A stretch of DNA of 64,000 bases, from the NCBI RefSeq assembly GCF_002878395.1, contig NC_061121.1, forward strand, positions 130,791,226 to 130,855,225, in the 5' to 3' direction. The notes under the pieces are model-generated. The model saw only the letters and a list, made by a program, of their open reading frames with translations, had not been told where the DNA came from and did not search any database. Origin of the DNA: Capsicum annuum (taxonomy: Eukaryota; Streptophyta; Magnoliopsida; Solanales; Solanaceae). Below are positions 1-11,113 of the stretch, one piece after another (the first letter of the stretch is position 1; each line of letters opens with the position of its first letter). Made by a program: the position numbers and the translations under genes.

Positions 1-2344
1 TCAACCTTAACCAGAAAATCAAGATTTTACCTTATTGTGACGACATTTCGTGACGACTTATCACCAGCTTAATGACTTGTCATGAATGTCGTCTGCTATT
101 TTTTTCAGCAATTGAGGGACGTCTTTGCAAGGGCATTTTGGTATTTTCCTTTAATTTTCATGACTTTTAACCCTCAAGGAGCATATTATCTTCCATTCTC
201 TTTAGTTAAACATCTCAAAAATCTCTCTCGTACACTCTCAACCACAAGATTAAGGTTTCCTCTCAAGATCACCTCCTCAAGAACAAGAACATTCTATCCC
301 AAATGGGTTAAGCCCTAGTCAAGAAAAATCAAGAGAAAGCATAAGGATTTCCTTAAAAACCTTCAGAAACATTAGATCTCTTTCAAGATTCAATCACTAA
401 GGTATGTGTAGTATTCATCTATGGAGCTCAAGAATCATATTTTAAATTATAAATTGTGATTTCCTTGTTGTGTTATGGCTATATTCATGTTGATAATTGT
501 TGTTTGGATTCAACGTTGTATCTTGATGTGTTTTTCATGATGCATGTGATTAGGTTAGTTGAAACCCATGAATTTTGAATGGATTAAGATTGTCAAATTG
601 ATAAGTACACCTATGCCCAAAGTTGTGCATGTAAGGTGTTTGATAAAATGCCAAGAATGATAGAATCCATGTTTTTATGACTTAATAGTGCTTACATGAC
701 AAGCCCATGTTCTATTCTTTATGACTCCACATGAACTCCACATTATTGTTGTGTGTTATTGTTGTGATATAGAATAAGCATGATATTGAAGCAGCACGAG
801 TATATAAATATTGTGCGCATCCCCTTCCATGTATAAGATGTTGAGAACCAAGTGTAGCATGAAATCCCTTACTTATGATATTGTGAATTGTGGACTCTAT
901 TCTTATGACCAAGTCAGTCATGTGTGTCAGTTTTCTTCCATCGATTCCTAGGGGTACTTGTACACAAAAAATATAGCTGTGTACCTAGAGCCATGTCATG
1001 TTATCACGATACTCTCAGTCAAGCTGTAATTTATAGAACTCAGACAGTCATGTGACTCAGGAAATCTCAGAAATATCATGATCTCAGTTAATTCTCAGAT
1101 AATAGTACTATTTCGTCAGTCAATAGAAGTTAGTTACTCAGTCCATGTACAGTCAGTTAAGCATGTTCAATCTCTTCAGATGGTAGTAGAAGTTAGCACT
1201 GAGTGAACCCAAGGATGGGAACTCACTTGCCAGATAAGGGTGTGATTCTTAGCAGTTATCCTTGTGTTCCAGAACTACGTAGCCAGCGTAGGTTGAGACA
1301 TCTTAACCTGTCAAATTAGGGTTGATGAGGTGATTTGATCTATCAGACCAAGGTCCCACCATTCTTATTAGAGTAACCTGCCAGATAAGGGTCACTCACA
1401 GCTATCCTTACTAGTGGCGCAATATTGACACCCTTCCAATCAGGGCACAAATTGGACCCCAGCTCAACTATTATAGCATATTTGAGGTATGTCAGTTAAA
1501 TAACTACCTCCCATATTATCAGTCTCAGTCTCAGTAAAAGAACTCAGATAGTTCTTTAGATTTTAGTATACCAGGACTGTCAGATATAGTCAATTTAATT
1601 ATATTACGGAACTCAGGTAGTTCCATTAGATTTAGGACAATCAGACACAGTTATCTATGTTATCAGAAATCCCAGTATTAGTTATGTTAGATATCAATAA
1701 ACCATGTATTAGCATACAGATCTAGATATCACATATTTACAATCTCAGTTACTATGTATGTATGTTTGTACTCTTACGTTCATATTAGTCATTCAGTCAG
1801 CACTGCTCATGCCTGTAAGCCCTTTTGCATATAGCCTATATCACTTTAATACTCGGTACTTTCAGTTATACTGATGCATTTGCGCTATGGTTCTTTCTTT
1901 TATTTTACACCATAGGTTCAGAGCCATGAGTTCCAAAATAGCAGTAGCAATCGCATTTCAGTAAACAGAGTTACAGTGAGTCCTCTTCATTTGAGGACGA
2001 TATGATTTGACATCATTTATTTCCTTCAATTATCTTTCAGTTTACGGAGTTAGTTAGAGACATGTTCCTTGAGCTCCTTACTCAGACAGTATTTAGAGGC
2101 TTTCATATTTAGTTCAGATTTGTTTTAGACTTCAGTTGTTTTGGATATTTGTTACCCAATATGGATGTTATGATTTGTCAGATATTTTATTTAGTTTAAC
2201 CTTATGGCCTATTGTTATATTTACCACATTTTACATGTACATTATGCAGTGTATAGGTATAGATATCAGTTATGGTTTAGCTTGTGGTACTTCGAGGTGA
2301 TAAGCACTGTGTAGCATTTTGGTTCAAAAAATTGGGGTGTTACA
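1..2344 (+). mobile_element. Gypsy-type LTR, left part outside window
   Basis: The segment ends in GGGGTGTTACA at 2334-2344, the usual 3' terminus of chromovirus-type LTRs in Solanaceae, which begin TGTAACACCCC. Its left end lies outside the window. Around 200-420 there is an AT-rich transcribed-leader-like stretch ending in AGGTATGTG, which resembles the leader and splice donor seen in LTR G at 45480-45640. No tRNA primer site follows position 2344, so this is a 3' LTR or a solo LTR rather than a 5' LTR. The small ORFs inside have no recognisable protein similarity. The plus orientation is inferred from the leader-like segment and is not certain. Confidence 0.7.
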
Positions 2345-2384
2345 TTATTAATTAAAAAGGAATACTAGATTCAATTATTGCAGT

Positions 2385-2760
2385 GGATAATGTATCTGTT
2401 GCAATAAATAACACATCTATTGGAAAAATTGAACAGATTTAGACATATGTTGCAACAGGTAGGTGATCTATTGGAATTTATCAAACAAGTGTTCCTATTG
2501 TTGCAAGAGATGGACTTTAGATAAAAACACCAAGATAATGCAATAGATAATCAACCTATTGCAACAGATAAACTATATGTTAGAATAGGTAGGATAACTA
2601 TTACAATGGATGGAGAATCTGTTGCATTCTAAAAATTCAACTTTCGTTGGACATAAAAATTGCCACTACGTGTAAAAAGGTTAAAGTGAATTGAATTGAA
2701 ATAAAAAAGGCACAACCCATCTACGGTTCAGTTCAAACATCTAAAATAAAACAGGCATCA
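2385..2760. repeat. Direct repeat copy 1 flanking the GRF pseudogene
   Basis: This stretch is visibly similar in order and wording to 3487-3850. Shared landmarks in the same order are TTGGAAAA, AGATTTAG-CATATGTT, TCCTATTGTTGCAA, TTGCATT-TAAAAA-TCAACTTTC and CAGGC-TCAAGT. The two copies bracket the GRF zinc-finger pseudogene. Similarity is imperfect and includes small indels, so the duplication is old. Both copies contain TCTGTTGCA-type palindrome halves. Confidence 0.65.
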
Positions 2761-3011
2761 AGTAGATAGTATTTATTTTAAACACGTAACATAAAATAGG
2801 CATCAAATGTGTCGGTGTCAAGTGTACCACATTTTGCTTACTTACCGTCACTTGGCCCCCAACGGTAATTTTTTCCCTCATTTTCTTATATATTCATCTT
2901 TCTCCTAAAATTTAACCCTAAATTCCCAGATCTTATTCTTCATCATCATCTTCTTTTATCTATCCAAATTCTTTAAATTATTTCTTTTATTTTTTCCAAC
3001 TGAGCTTGACA

Positions 3012-3421
3012 ATGTCGAGCTCATCTTCCACTATTTTTTGTAATAAAGATTTTCGATATTGTAAGTATGGTCATAAAGCTCTGGTAAATACTTCTTGGAC
3101 TCAACAAAATCCGGGTCGTAGGTTTTTTACTTGTAAGATTTGAAAGGTAATTTTTTTTTTATTTAATTAGTTGATTAATTATTGACTTGTAATTATTTTG
3201 TAATTATGTTCTCTTTTTTATAGAAATTGGGTGAATGCGATTACTTTGATTGGTACGAAGAACAACACCCTTCACAATAAAATCGTGTAATCTAGGGTTT
3301 GTTGAACAAAATCAAGGCTTCTGAAGAGAAACAAAATCGAGCAAGAAGATACTACATTGTTGCCGTTATTGCTACCGGTTTGGTGTTGTTGGGCACATGG
3401 ATATTCAAGCCTAATTGCTGA
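3012..3421 (+). pseudogene. GRF-type zinc-finger protein with C-terminal membrane segment, pseudogene
   Basis: The ATG at 3012 opens a first exon whose reading gives CKYGHKALVNTSWT and then NPGRRFFTC, the first part of a plant GRF zinc finger (Cys, Cys, Asn-Pro-Gly-Arg, Phe, Cys). An intron fits 3147-3223, with GTAA at the donor and TTTTTATAG at the acceptor. Exon 2 supplies GECDYFDWYEEQ, the finger's last Cys and aromatic end, then a helical stretch and a hydrophobic tail (VAVIATGLVLLGTWIF). Plant GRF proteins of this size with one C-terminal membrane helix are common, often near transposons, and their role is unknown. The frame is broken by three stops: TGA at 3141, TAA after the finger, and TAG a few codons later. 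It is therefore dead unless read through. It is convergent with the Ulp1-type gene and lies between two direct repeats, which suggests it is cargo of the same element. Confidence 0.75.
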
Positions 3422-3492
3422 AATTTTCATGGTGGTGTGTATATTTGCTACTGGTTTGGTGTTATCGAGCACATGAATGTTCAAGTGTAACT
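3369..3492. repeat. Short tandem duplication of the GRF gene 3' end
   Basis: The segment coding the membrane tail of the GRF pseudogene (about 3369-3417) is repeated at about 3440-3492. The words GCTACCGGTTTGGTGTT and GCTACTGGTTTGGTGTT are 71 bp apart, followed in each by GAGCACATG or GGCACATGG. The second copy lies beyond the stop codon and has diverged. Confidence 0.65.
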
Positions 3493-3850
3493 TTGGAAAA
3501 TATTAAAAAGATTTAGGCATATGTTATAAAATTTAGTTCATTTGTTGGAAATTATCAAATAGGTCTTCCTATTGTTGCAACAAATTAGACTTAGATTATT
3601 AGATTATTCATAGAAATAACATCGGCTTAATGCAACAGATGACCAACCTATTACAAAAGATAAACTATCTGCCATAAGGGATTAAATATATTTTACAACA
3701 GATTGACAATCTAATCTATTGCATTGTTAAAAACTCAACTTTCATCAGAAAAACATTATTGCCTCTACATGTACATGTAATAAAATGAAGGATAACTTGA
3801 AATTAAAAATTCTATTTCACAGGAGCTTCTATATACACAGGCTTCAAGTG
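3487..3850. repeat. Direct repeat copy 2 flanking the GRF pseudogene
   Basis: This is the partner of 2385-2760. Its right end overlaps the 3' end of the Ulp1-type pseudogene on the minus strand, because the shared CAGGCTTCAAGTG word at about 3838 lies in that gene's last codons. That overlap suggests copy 1 may carry a scrap of the same 3' end, so the repeat may have arisen by duplication of the end of the Ulp1 gene plus its downstream DNA. Confidence 0.6.
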
Positions 3851-3871
3851 TCCAATTAGTACCCCATAAGC

Positions 3872-4372
3872 CTAGACCTCTTGCAGGTTTGCCACATTGT
3901 TGTCGAACAGAAGATTCATTGGCTCGGCTATTTCTGTGTAGGTCAGCAAACATTCGATGTATGCAAGAGTGTGCGAGCTGCTCACTTTAGCGGCATCATC
4001 ATTTGGAAGGATCATTCTCCTATTTCGACCTTCAAAATCCCATGATTTCTTCACCAACACTTCCTTTGAAAAATGATTCATCAGTTTACTCTTCCTCAAC
4101 AAGATAGGAAACAACACCATCAGTGGCTCTACAAGGAGAAAAAGATCAAAATCGTTGATGAGAGGTACGTTGGATTCATAAACATTGATCTTTCCCTTCT
4201 CGAGTAGTATCTCAATAGCCCGATAATGCATTCCGTTCACGCTAATGACTACAAGAATCCTTTTTGCCTCAGTTAAGCTCTTGCCGTGTGGATTTGGCCT
4301 GTGCCCTATAACATATTTTATCATTTCTTCTTCATCCAAGACCAACGTAGGAACTAGGAAATCAAGTCCCAC
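3872..4372 (-). pseudogene. Ulp1-like C48 peptidase domain, catalytic residues lost
   Basis: This is the longest surviving open stretch of the Ulp1-type gene, 166 codons. C48 peptidases cleave ubiquitin-like proteins such as SUMO with a His-Asp-Cys triad. The His site is visible at residues 48-50 (MHY). The Asp site reads VYESN at 64-68, with Glu in place of the usual Asp. The region that normally holds the nucleophilic Cys-Gly (before the LAYIECLL helix, residues 136-143) reads VSSSH, with no Cys. The domain is therefore catalytically dead even apart from its stops. The fold-defining stretches DEEEMIKYVIG, LFPILLRKSKLMNH and SWDFEGRNRR match the element family as I remember it. Confidence 0.75.
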
Positions 4373-4559
4373 AACAAGGGCCGAGCCTCACCATTGATTT
4401 GATCATACCTATCCTTGAGCTTCTTGCAGAAGTTGAGGTCCATTATCCTATTGGCAGCATCATAAGTTTCCCAGTACGTTAATTGCATTTTCCTTACGAG
4501 GCAGAGAATTATATAAACATATTGTGAGATAAAAAATCAATTTTTAAATTGGTTGGTAA

Positions 4560-5990
4560 TTGTAAAGATGCAATGGATGGTCCATCTGTTGCATAGGGTT
4601 GTCTGAATCAATAATCCAACGCAACTTATGCAATAGATGGATAATAAGTTGCAACAGAACCACTATCAGTTGTACCAGTATGCCTAGCTGTTGCAACAGA
4701 TATGAAATTTATTGAGTGGATTCTTCTTCATGAGGTAGATTAAAAGGTCTAGGTTAGGAAAAGTAAACTTTACTTTTCCTCGTACGGCATACGCATATCA
4801 GTCATATTCTGGAAGTCTTGGGGGGGGGGGGGGAATAGAGGCTTGGGGTAATCTGGTGCGCCTGGCTTGGCATTCTTGGCCTGTCGCAGATCCCTCTTAT
4901 CTTCGGTGCCAAGTTCAGCTTATATGTCCACCTTATTGACTAGCCCCTGAACTTCAACAGCATTTGGAGAGGGAGGAATTGCAATTTCTTTTGATTTCCA
5001 AGCAGAGAGTACGTCTCTAATTGCACTTTTATTTCTCCTAACCAACATTGTAAGAGTGTGTGGCTCCTTTACATTCTTGGATGGTATGACACATCTCTTT
5101 GATTTGAATTCCTCGATAGCTTTAGAGATAGCCTCTACTTTTTTAAAGAGTTTATCTTGTCTGTCCTTGCACTCATCGTATTCGCAATGAGAACATGAGG
5201 GTTAAGAGGGACCTATGTAAGGGTGAAAAGTTGTGTTTTCAAATATATTTATTCTTTCTTGAGAATCAATATACTCATCATCATGAGTGGTAGCAGCATC
5301 AACATGATTGCCACCAGCAGCAACAACTACACCAGAAGAAGCACTCGGATCTGCCTTAGTAAAAGGTTGGTCATGAAGAGCCTCAACATTAGGTTGACCT
5401 TGCCTAACTGCTTTTCTTATGGCTGTTGCTCCAGCCAATTCCTTCTTTATTAACTCTACCATTAGGTTTGCTATAGTATCAACATGACCTATAGTAATAT
5501 AAAAATTCATCACGGACTCCTCCTTAGTAGGCACGATCCATGGATGCACAACCTATAAAAAAGAAGAAAGATAGATACATTTAAATCGTATAATATAATA
5601 ATTTTCACAGTTGGGCAACATTTAAAAAAAAGACCCATCTGTTGCATAGTTTGTAGTATATGGTTAAAATCTATTTGAGTTAGGTTCAAAGAAATAGAGC
5701 AACACATGGATAATCTGATTCAATATATCAATCATCTATTGTAACAGTTGCACAAGATGGGTAATCTATTATGCAACAGATGATCTGTACATCACAACAG
5801 ATGAACAATTTGTTATCAGATTAAATATTTGTTGCATAATTTGAAGTAGATGGTTAATCTTTTAGGAGTCAGGTCCAGAGAACCAAAGCAATAGATGGGT
5901 ATAATCTGATGCAAGTATACCCTGTTGCAACAGATGTCCCATCTGGTGCATCAGATATAACATTTATTGCACCAGATATAACATTTATTC
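4560..5990. repeat. Palindrome-rich segments inside the Ulp1-type gene
   Basis: Introns or insertions of the Ulp1 pseudogene at about 4560-4720 and 5630-5990 are filled with degenerate copies of ATCTGTTGCAACAGAT. Clear units include CTGTTGCAACAGATATG at about 4690 and CCTGTTGCAACAGATGTCCC at about 5926. Coding blocks of the Ulp1 gene sit between them, so these are likely intronic repeats. Confidence 0.55.
4818..4835 (+). repeat. Poly-G tract
   Basis: An uninterrupted run of about 16 G residues lies inside the linker region of the Ulp1 pseudogene. Its length is likely to vary between individuals and may be misread in sequencing. No biological role is claimed. Confidence 0.9.
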
Positions 5991-7428
5991 AATATATTTC
6001 TTATTTTTGAGTATAATTATTTTTCTTGAAGAAGACGTACTATATCATCTGGAGGTCTAAAGAGATCAGTCTCCTTAATATTGGTGTTGCTCTTTGCAGC
6101 CAGCCATCTAAACATCCTAGCATTAGAAACTTCATCTGGGTAATCCATTAACTACTTTTGGAGAGGAGGAATGGCTACAAATGCCCAAACCTAAAAAATG
6201 TAAATAGGAAGCAAGCAAAAAAAAAATAATCATAATAAATATATTCAATATAAATTAATGTGTGAGTAAAATTAGTGATTAACTTTACCATGAAAGCCCA
6301 AGAAAATCCGTATAATGTGGTCGTCCCTAAGGATAGCTTTGTCAGTAAATATTGGATAGTCAAGTAGAAGCTGTCATATCCCCAGGGATAATTGTTGAAT
6401 TTATCAAAATACTCAGCACACACCAATAAATCATCTTCTATGACCTTGTTGATGTCTCTTTCCAATATAATCGAATGGTCAAACTAAACTAAGAGAAATT
6501 GCTCCCTGTACTGCTCTGGTATGGTTTTATCCTTGATATCTGTCAATAAATCTGATGCTTTGTAGCCACATCAAGCAATATCAAACAACCCATCTATTTT
6601 TTCTTTACATTTTCTTGCCTTGGATCTTTTGCGGAGTGGTGGTCCTTCTGGACAATGGCATCTCAATCCCATCACTATGGTAAACTCTTGCAAGACAAAA
6701 CAAACAAGCATTCCACAGTAGTTGATCCAGATTTCATCTATCTTCTTTTTACCCCCTCCTCCGAATCTTTATCATCCCCCGCGTACTAGATCCTGCGCTT
6801 GAGAAGATCATATACCATCTTCATAGGGAAACAGATACGGGCAGAGGGGTCCTCAGGCATCCTGAGAAATCATCCAAAGCATCTCTTCTTAAAAAGTCCT
6901 CCTATGGTTTCATTCTTTATAATTTTCATAAAATGTTCAAAAAATTTCCCCATCTGACATTTAAGTACAATTTGACCAGTTAGTTGTTTTCCTTCTGGTC
7001 CATTTATCAGCATCACAACTTGAAACTAGCCAATACTAAAAGTTTTAATAGGATTATGCTGGGATCTCGATATCAACTCATGCCCCATCGGTGATCCATT
7101 ATCATCATGTTGATGATTATCCTCTTTCTCTTTCTCACTCTCTAATTCCTCCTTTTTCTCCCTTTTATTTTCTTCATCACCATCTACGGACCTTTGTCTA
7201 CCTTCCTCAATGTTATTTTTACATCTCTCCTCAGCTTTACTTTTCTCTGACTGATATTGTTCAGGAAACTCCTTTGAATCCCTTTGTACTGTAGCTTTTT
7301 TTTTTGAGTGGTCAGACGTTGATCCACTTTCACTTTTTTTTCTTTTGGGAGACATGTTTTACCTACAGACAAAGAAAAACAAAAATTACATTACAATTGA
7401 TGTATGCTTAGATTTTAAAAAATACATT

Positions 7429-7600
7429 ACAAACACCACGAATACCGACACACCAACAGCCTCCACCATAAACACCACCAACCATTGCCAACAAATAAAC
7501 AAACACCACGAATACCGATACTACCAACAACCACCACAAACACCACCAACCAATGCCACCACGAGACCACAAACACCAAAACCACCAACACCACAAACAC
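7429..7600. repeat. CCA/ACC-rich minisatellite upstream of the Ulp1 gene start
   Basis: Two roughly 70-bp units begin with ACAAACACCACGAATACCGA at 7429 and 7499. They are followed by further ACCACCAACACC repeats to about 7600. The apparent ORFs on both strands here are low-complexity artefacts of this repeat. On the minus strand it lies just upstream of the Ulp1-type ATG. Confidence 0.75.
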
Positions 7601-8119
7601 TATCTAATAATGCCACAACAGTCAATGGAATAATGTGACAAAAACTAGGGATTTCTTGAGTTCTTCCTACTATTTTACCATCAAAACTCAAAATTGTAAA
7701 CCCATTCTCGAAGATTATACAACTAAAAGTTTTATTTTTTATCATTAACTTAAAATCCCTTATTTTAGAAAAAAAATAACAAATATAGAGCACTTCTTGA
7801 ACTCTGTTGCCTACGAAGACAAAGAAAACAACTGATAAAAGCAAGAATGAAATATAAAATAACACTATGTGGTCGGGAATGAGAAGAAAAACAATTTGTT
7901 GTAGAGGTTTGAGCAAATTTATTGAGTAATTATTGTCTGTACTGTATTGTTGAGTGAGAATGAGAGAGAAAGAATGAGACCTTGAGATTTAAAATAATGA
8001 AACACTTTGTATGGGTTGATTTGTATTTTGGAAAAGAATGACAAGTAGTTTTGAAAATGTTAATTTGGTCTGAATTGATCTTAATTATTTTTAAAATCAT
8101 AAAATATATGCAAATTTTT

Positions 8120-9790
8120 AACCCTCTCATCATGCAATTGCCAAAAGTGTAATTCAATTGAAATTGTATAAAAATAATTGAAGTTGTAGTTGACCGAGTA
8201 CTCTAGGTGACCCGAGACCTCTGGTGACCCTACGAAAACTCACCCCTGATCCTAGATTAATCAATTTAGGTACTATTAGTCTAACATATGAACTCAATTG
8301 AAGTTGTAAAAAACAAATTTTCAACATGTTGCATTCAATTTCTCATCTGTTGTAAATTATCAATTAGATTAGGTAACAACAGATTATGAATCTATTATAA
8401 ATTATCAAACAGATTAAGTCATTTATTGCGACATATTACCCATTTGTTGTAAATTATTAAATGGATTGTCATATGTCACAACGGATTACCCATATGTTGT
8501 AAATTAACAAATAGGCGCTGCAATCTGTTGTGGCTGACCCTATGAGAACTCACCCCTAGTCCTAGATTAATCGATAGTCTACCCTATGAGAACTCACCCC
8601 TAGTCCTAGATTATTCAATTAAGGTATTAGTAACGTAGTACTAGAATAATCAATTAAGGTATTAGTCTAACATATGATGTAGTAAGAATTGGTTTAGCTC
8701 AGAGTGATAGATCGACAACTTTGGTCGGGAGGAACACAGTACTGTCTCATCATGCAATTGACAAAAGACTCAATTGAAGTTGTAGTTGACCCTATGAGAA
8801 CTCACCCCTAGTTCTAGACTATTCAATTAAGGTATTAGTACCCTAGTCCTAGATTAATCAATGAAGGTATTAGTCTAACATATGAGGTAGTAAGAATCGG
8901 TTCAGCTCAGAGTGATCGATCGCCGACTCTGTTCGGGAGAAACGCAGTACCATCTCATCATGCAATTGCCAAAAAACTAAATTGAAGTTGTAGTTGAACC
9001 TATGATAAATCATATTTAATTAAGGTATTAGTCTAACATATGAACTCAATTGAATTGTATATAAATAAATGTTCAACCTGTTGCAACAAATGTCTTTTCT
9101 GTTGGATCAAATCAAATAGATTGGGTAATCTGTTGCAATATATTACGCATCTGTTGTAAGCTATCAAATAGATTACGTCATTTTTTATGATAGATCATAA
9201 ATTTATTGTAAATTATCAAACAATTTAAGTAATCTATTGTGACAGATTACCTATCTATTGCAAATTATCAAATAGGCGCTGTCATCTATTGTAGTTGACA
9301 TTATGAGAACTCACCCCTAGTCCTAGATTAATCAATTAAGGCATTATTTAAACATATAAGGTAGCAAGAATTTGTTCTACTCAGAGTAATTGATCGATGA
9401 CTCTTGTCAGGATGAATGCATTCCGATCTTATTATGCATTTGCCAAAAAACTCAATTGAAGTTGTTGTTAACCCTATGAGAACTCACCCCTATTCCCAGA
9501 TTATTCAATTATTGTATTAGTTGAACATACAAGGCAGTAAGAATTGGTTCGTCTCAGAGTGATTGATCAATGACTCTTGTCGGGAGGAATGCAGTACCAT
9601 CTCATCATGGAATTGCTAAAAGGCTCAATTGAAGTTGACCCTTTGAGCTCATTCATCCATTCCTAGTTCTACCTAGATCAATGTAAGTACTATTAGTAAT
9701 CTTAACATTAAGTTAATGAGAACTTATTTCAACTCAGAGTGATCGATCGATGACTCGGGTCGGGATGGATGAAATACTAACACCATGCAA
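8120..9790. repeat. Complex tandem repeat array with about 180-210 bp units
   Basis: Several words recur in fixed order. CATCATGCAATTG occurs near 8127, 8747 and 8956. ACTCACCCCTAGTCCTAGATTA occurs near 8541, 8594 and 9310, with variants near 8239, 8801 and 9481. CTCAGAGTGATCGATCG occurs near 8698, 8907 and 9733, with variants near 9378 and 9555. Unit spacing is about 209 bp at the left and about 177 bp at the right. A block of ATCTGTTGCAACA-type sequence is inserted between the third and fourth units. No coding potential is seen. Confidence 0.75.
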
Positions 9791-9924
9791 ATGCAATGAC
9801 TCATTTGGATATATAGTTGATCTTGTGAGCTCATCTATTCATCCCTCATTCCACCTAGATCGATGTAGGTACTATTATTAATATTTACATTAAGTTAATG
9901 TAGAGCTCATTCTTTCATCCCTAG

Positions 9925-10240
9925 TTCCTCCTAAATCAATTGCAATGAAATCTGTTGCAACAAATAACTGAGCTATTGGAAAACTTCAAACAGATAATAA
10001 TATCTGTTCCAACAGATGAAATTTCTAATTTAATTATCAAATAGACATTTGCATCTGTTATGAAGGATGACTGAGCTGTTGGAAATTTTTAAACAGATAT
10101 TGATATCTGTTGTAACAGATAATGTTTCTGATTTAGTTATCAAATAGATATTTCCATCTATTTTCACAGATGATTGAGCTGTTGGGATTTTTCAAATAGA
10201 TATTTAAATCTGTTACAACAGACGACATATTGTTTGAAAA
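9925..10240. repeat. Palindrome-rich tandem repeat of about 100-bp units
   Basis: The pattern 'cAACAGAT..., wTGAGCTGTTGGAAAxTTTxAAACAGATA, TATCTGTTxCAACAGAT, ATCAAATAGATATTTCCATCT' repeats about three times between 9935 and 10215. The central TGTTGCAACA-like palindrome marks each unit. Confidence 0.65.
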
Positions 10241-10250
10241 TCTTTTTTTT

Positions 10251-11113
10251 TTTAATTTTAAAGCAAGCTACTGTCCAAGTAGATAAAGTAGTAGTACTAC
10301 TAAAGGCGGTAAAAAATGTTTCTTGGATAACTCAAAAATCTCATTGAGTAGTCTTGTCCTGCCTTTTCAATGTGACCCATTTTTCTCCTCGTGCCCCTTA
10401 AATTATTAGTGAATATTAATTAATGAATATTGAAACCCCTAATACTTCTTCCATTTCATATTGACTTGGCACACTCATTAAGAAATTAATTAGGTGTTTA
10501 TTTTACTACCAAATTATCCTTATTAATTATTCTTTGAAAATATAAATTTGAATAAATACACTTTGTTTAGTCATTTAATATTAAGGGTAGTACATCTAGA
10601 AATTAGAATTATCTCATCTCTCCTCTCCTCTCCTTCATCCCTAAATCTCTCATCTTTTTTCTTTCTATCCTTTTTAGGGTTATCACAACCTTTTTTTCTC
10701 CCCTTTCTCATAAATTTTCATTCGGATCTAAACCGATCGATATCCATATCTTAGATTCCTCGACTGAAATTGTTGTTTTGACCCTCTTTTGATATTAAGG
10801 TATGATATGATTCACTATTGCTCTTTCATTCTCGTCTTCTTCTTTCAAGTTATTTACATCTTTTTTTTTATTTAATTACTATTTTCCCATATCATATTTA
10901 TTTAAAAATTTGAAGGAAATTTTAATTCTTGAATAAACGAACAGAGAATTTTTATTACAAGATGCAAAAAAAAGTCATATGTTGGGAGAAGTTTAAAAGC
11001 CTTGCTGACTTTATCATTTTATAACCATTTTGTTTGTTTCTTTGTTATTGATTCTGTTATTGATGTGGTTGGTAGGGTTGGCGTTGTTGGAATTTATGGT
11101 GTGGTGTTATTGA
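10251..11113. other. AT-rich noncoding stretch with 5'-leader-like segment
   Basis: No coding sequence is recognised here. A CT-rich segment at about 10600-10790 ends in TTAAGGTATGATATG near 10795, which resembles a plant 5' untranslated leader followed by an intron donor. It could be a captured promoter and first exon, but no following exon can be identified. A stretch near 10440 (CTTCTTCCATTTCATATTGA) looks like one end of a Stowaway-type MITE, but no matching second end was found. Confidence 0.35.

Larger units (their letters stand above)
3812..7355 (-). pseudogene. DUF1985/Ulp1-type C48 protease gene of a Mutator-like element, degenerate
   Basis: Read on the minus strand, the gene starts at the ATG at 7355 (MSPKRKKSESGS), with a charged Lys/Glu-rich N-terminus to 7026. 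It continues through a DUF1985-like region at about 6990-6019, containing DKFNNYPWGYDSFYLTIQYL and TTTLYGFSWAF. A low-complexity linker follows at about 5550-4570, with VHPWIVPTKEESV and the Ala/Gly/Asp-rich section near 5340. The end is an Ulp1-like C48 peptidase domain at 4460-3812. Proteins of this architecture are encoded by Ulp1-carrying Mutator-like elements. Many in-frame stops and frame changes interrupt it, for example a TAG after the LQEV motif near 3870 where the family has Trp. At least one intron is likely near 6290-6190. The native stop fits TAG at 3812-3814. No function is expected. Confidence 0.75.
2345..10250 (-). mobile_element. Degenerate DUF1985/Ulp1-type Mutator-like element region
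   Basis: A long degenerate region holds a DUF1985/Ulp1 protease pseudogene on the minus strand, a convergent GRF zinc-finger pseudogene on the plus strand, and extensive noncoding repeat DNA. Plant Mutator-like elements of the Ulp1-carrying kind have this gene content, with long noncoding arms. I could not define terminal inverted repeats or a transposase, so both outer limits are arbitrary. They are set by the LTR ending at 2344 and by the last palindrome-rich block near 10250. Confidence 0.5.

Noticed and set aside
82..318. 78-codon ORF at the left edge
   Set aside because: It lies in the leader-like part of the LTR and has no recognisable domain.
7408..7638. ORFs on both strands rich in Trp/Val or Thr/Asn
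   Set aside because: They are translations of the CCA-rich minisatellite and have no protein-like features.
10440..10620. Possible Stowaway-type MITE
   Set aside because: Only one end resembling CTTCTTCCATTTCATATTGA was found. No inverted partner or TA duplication is visible.
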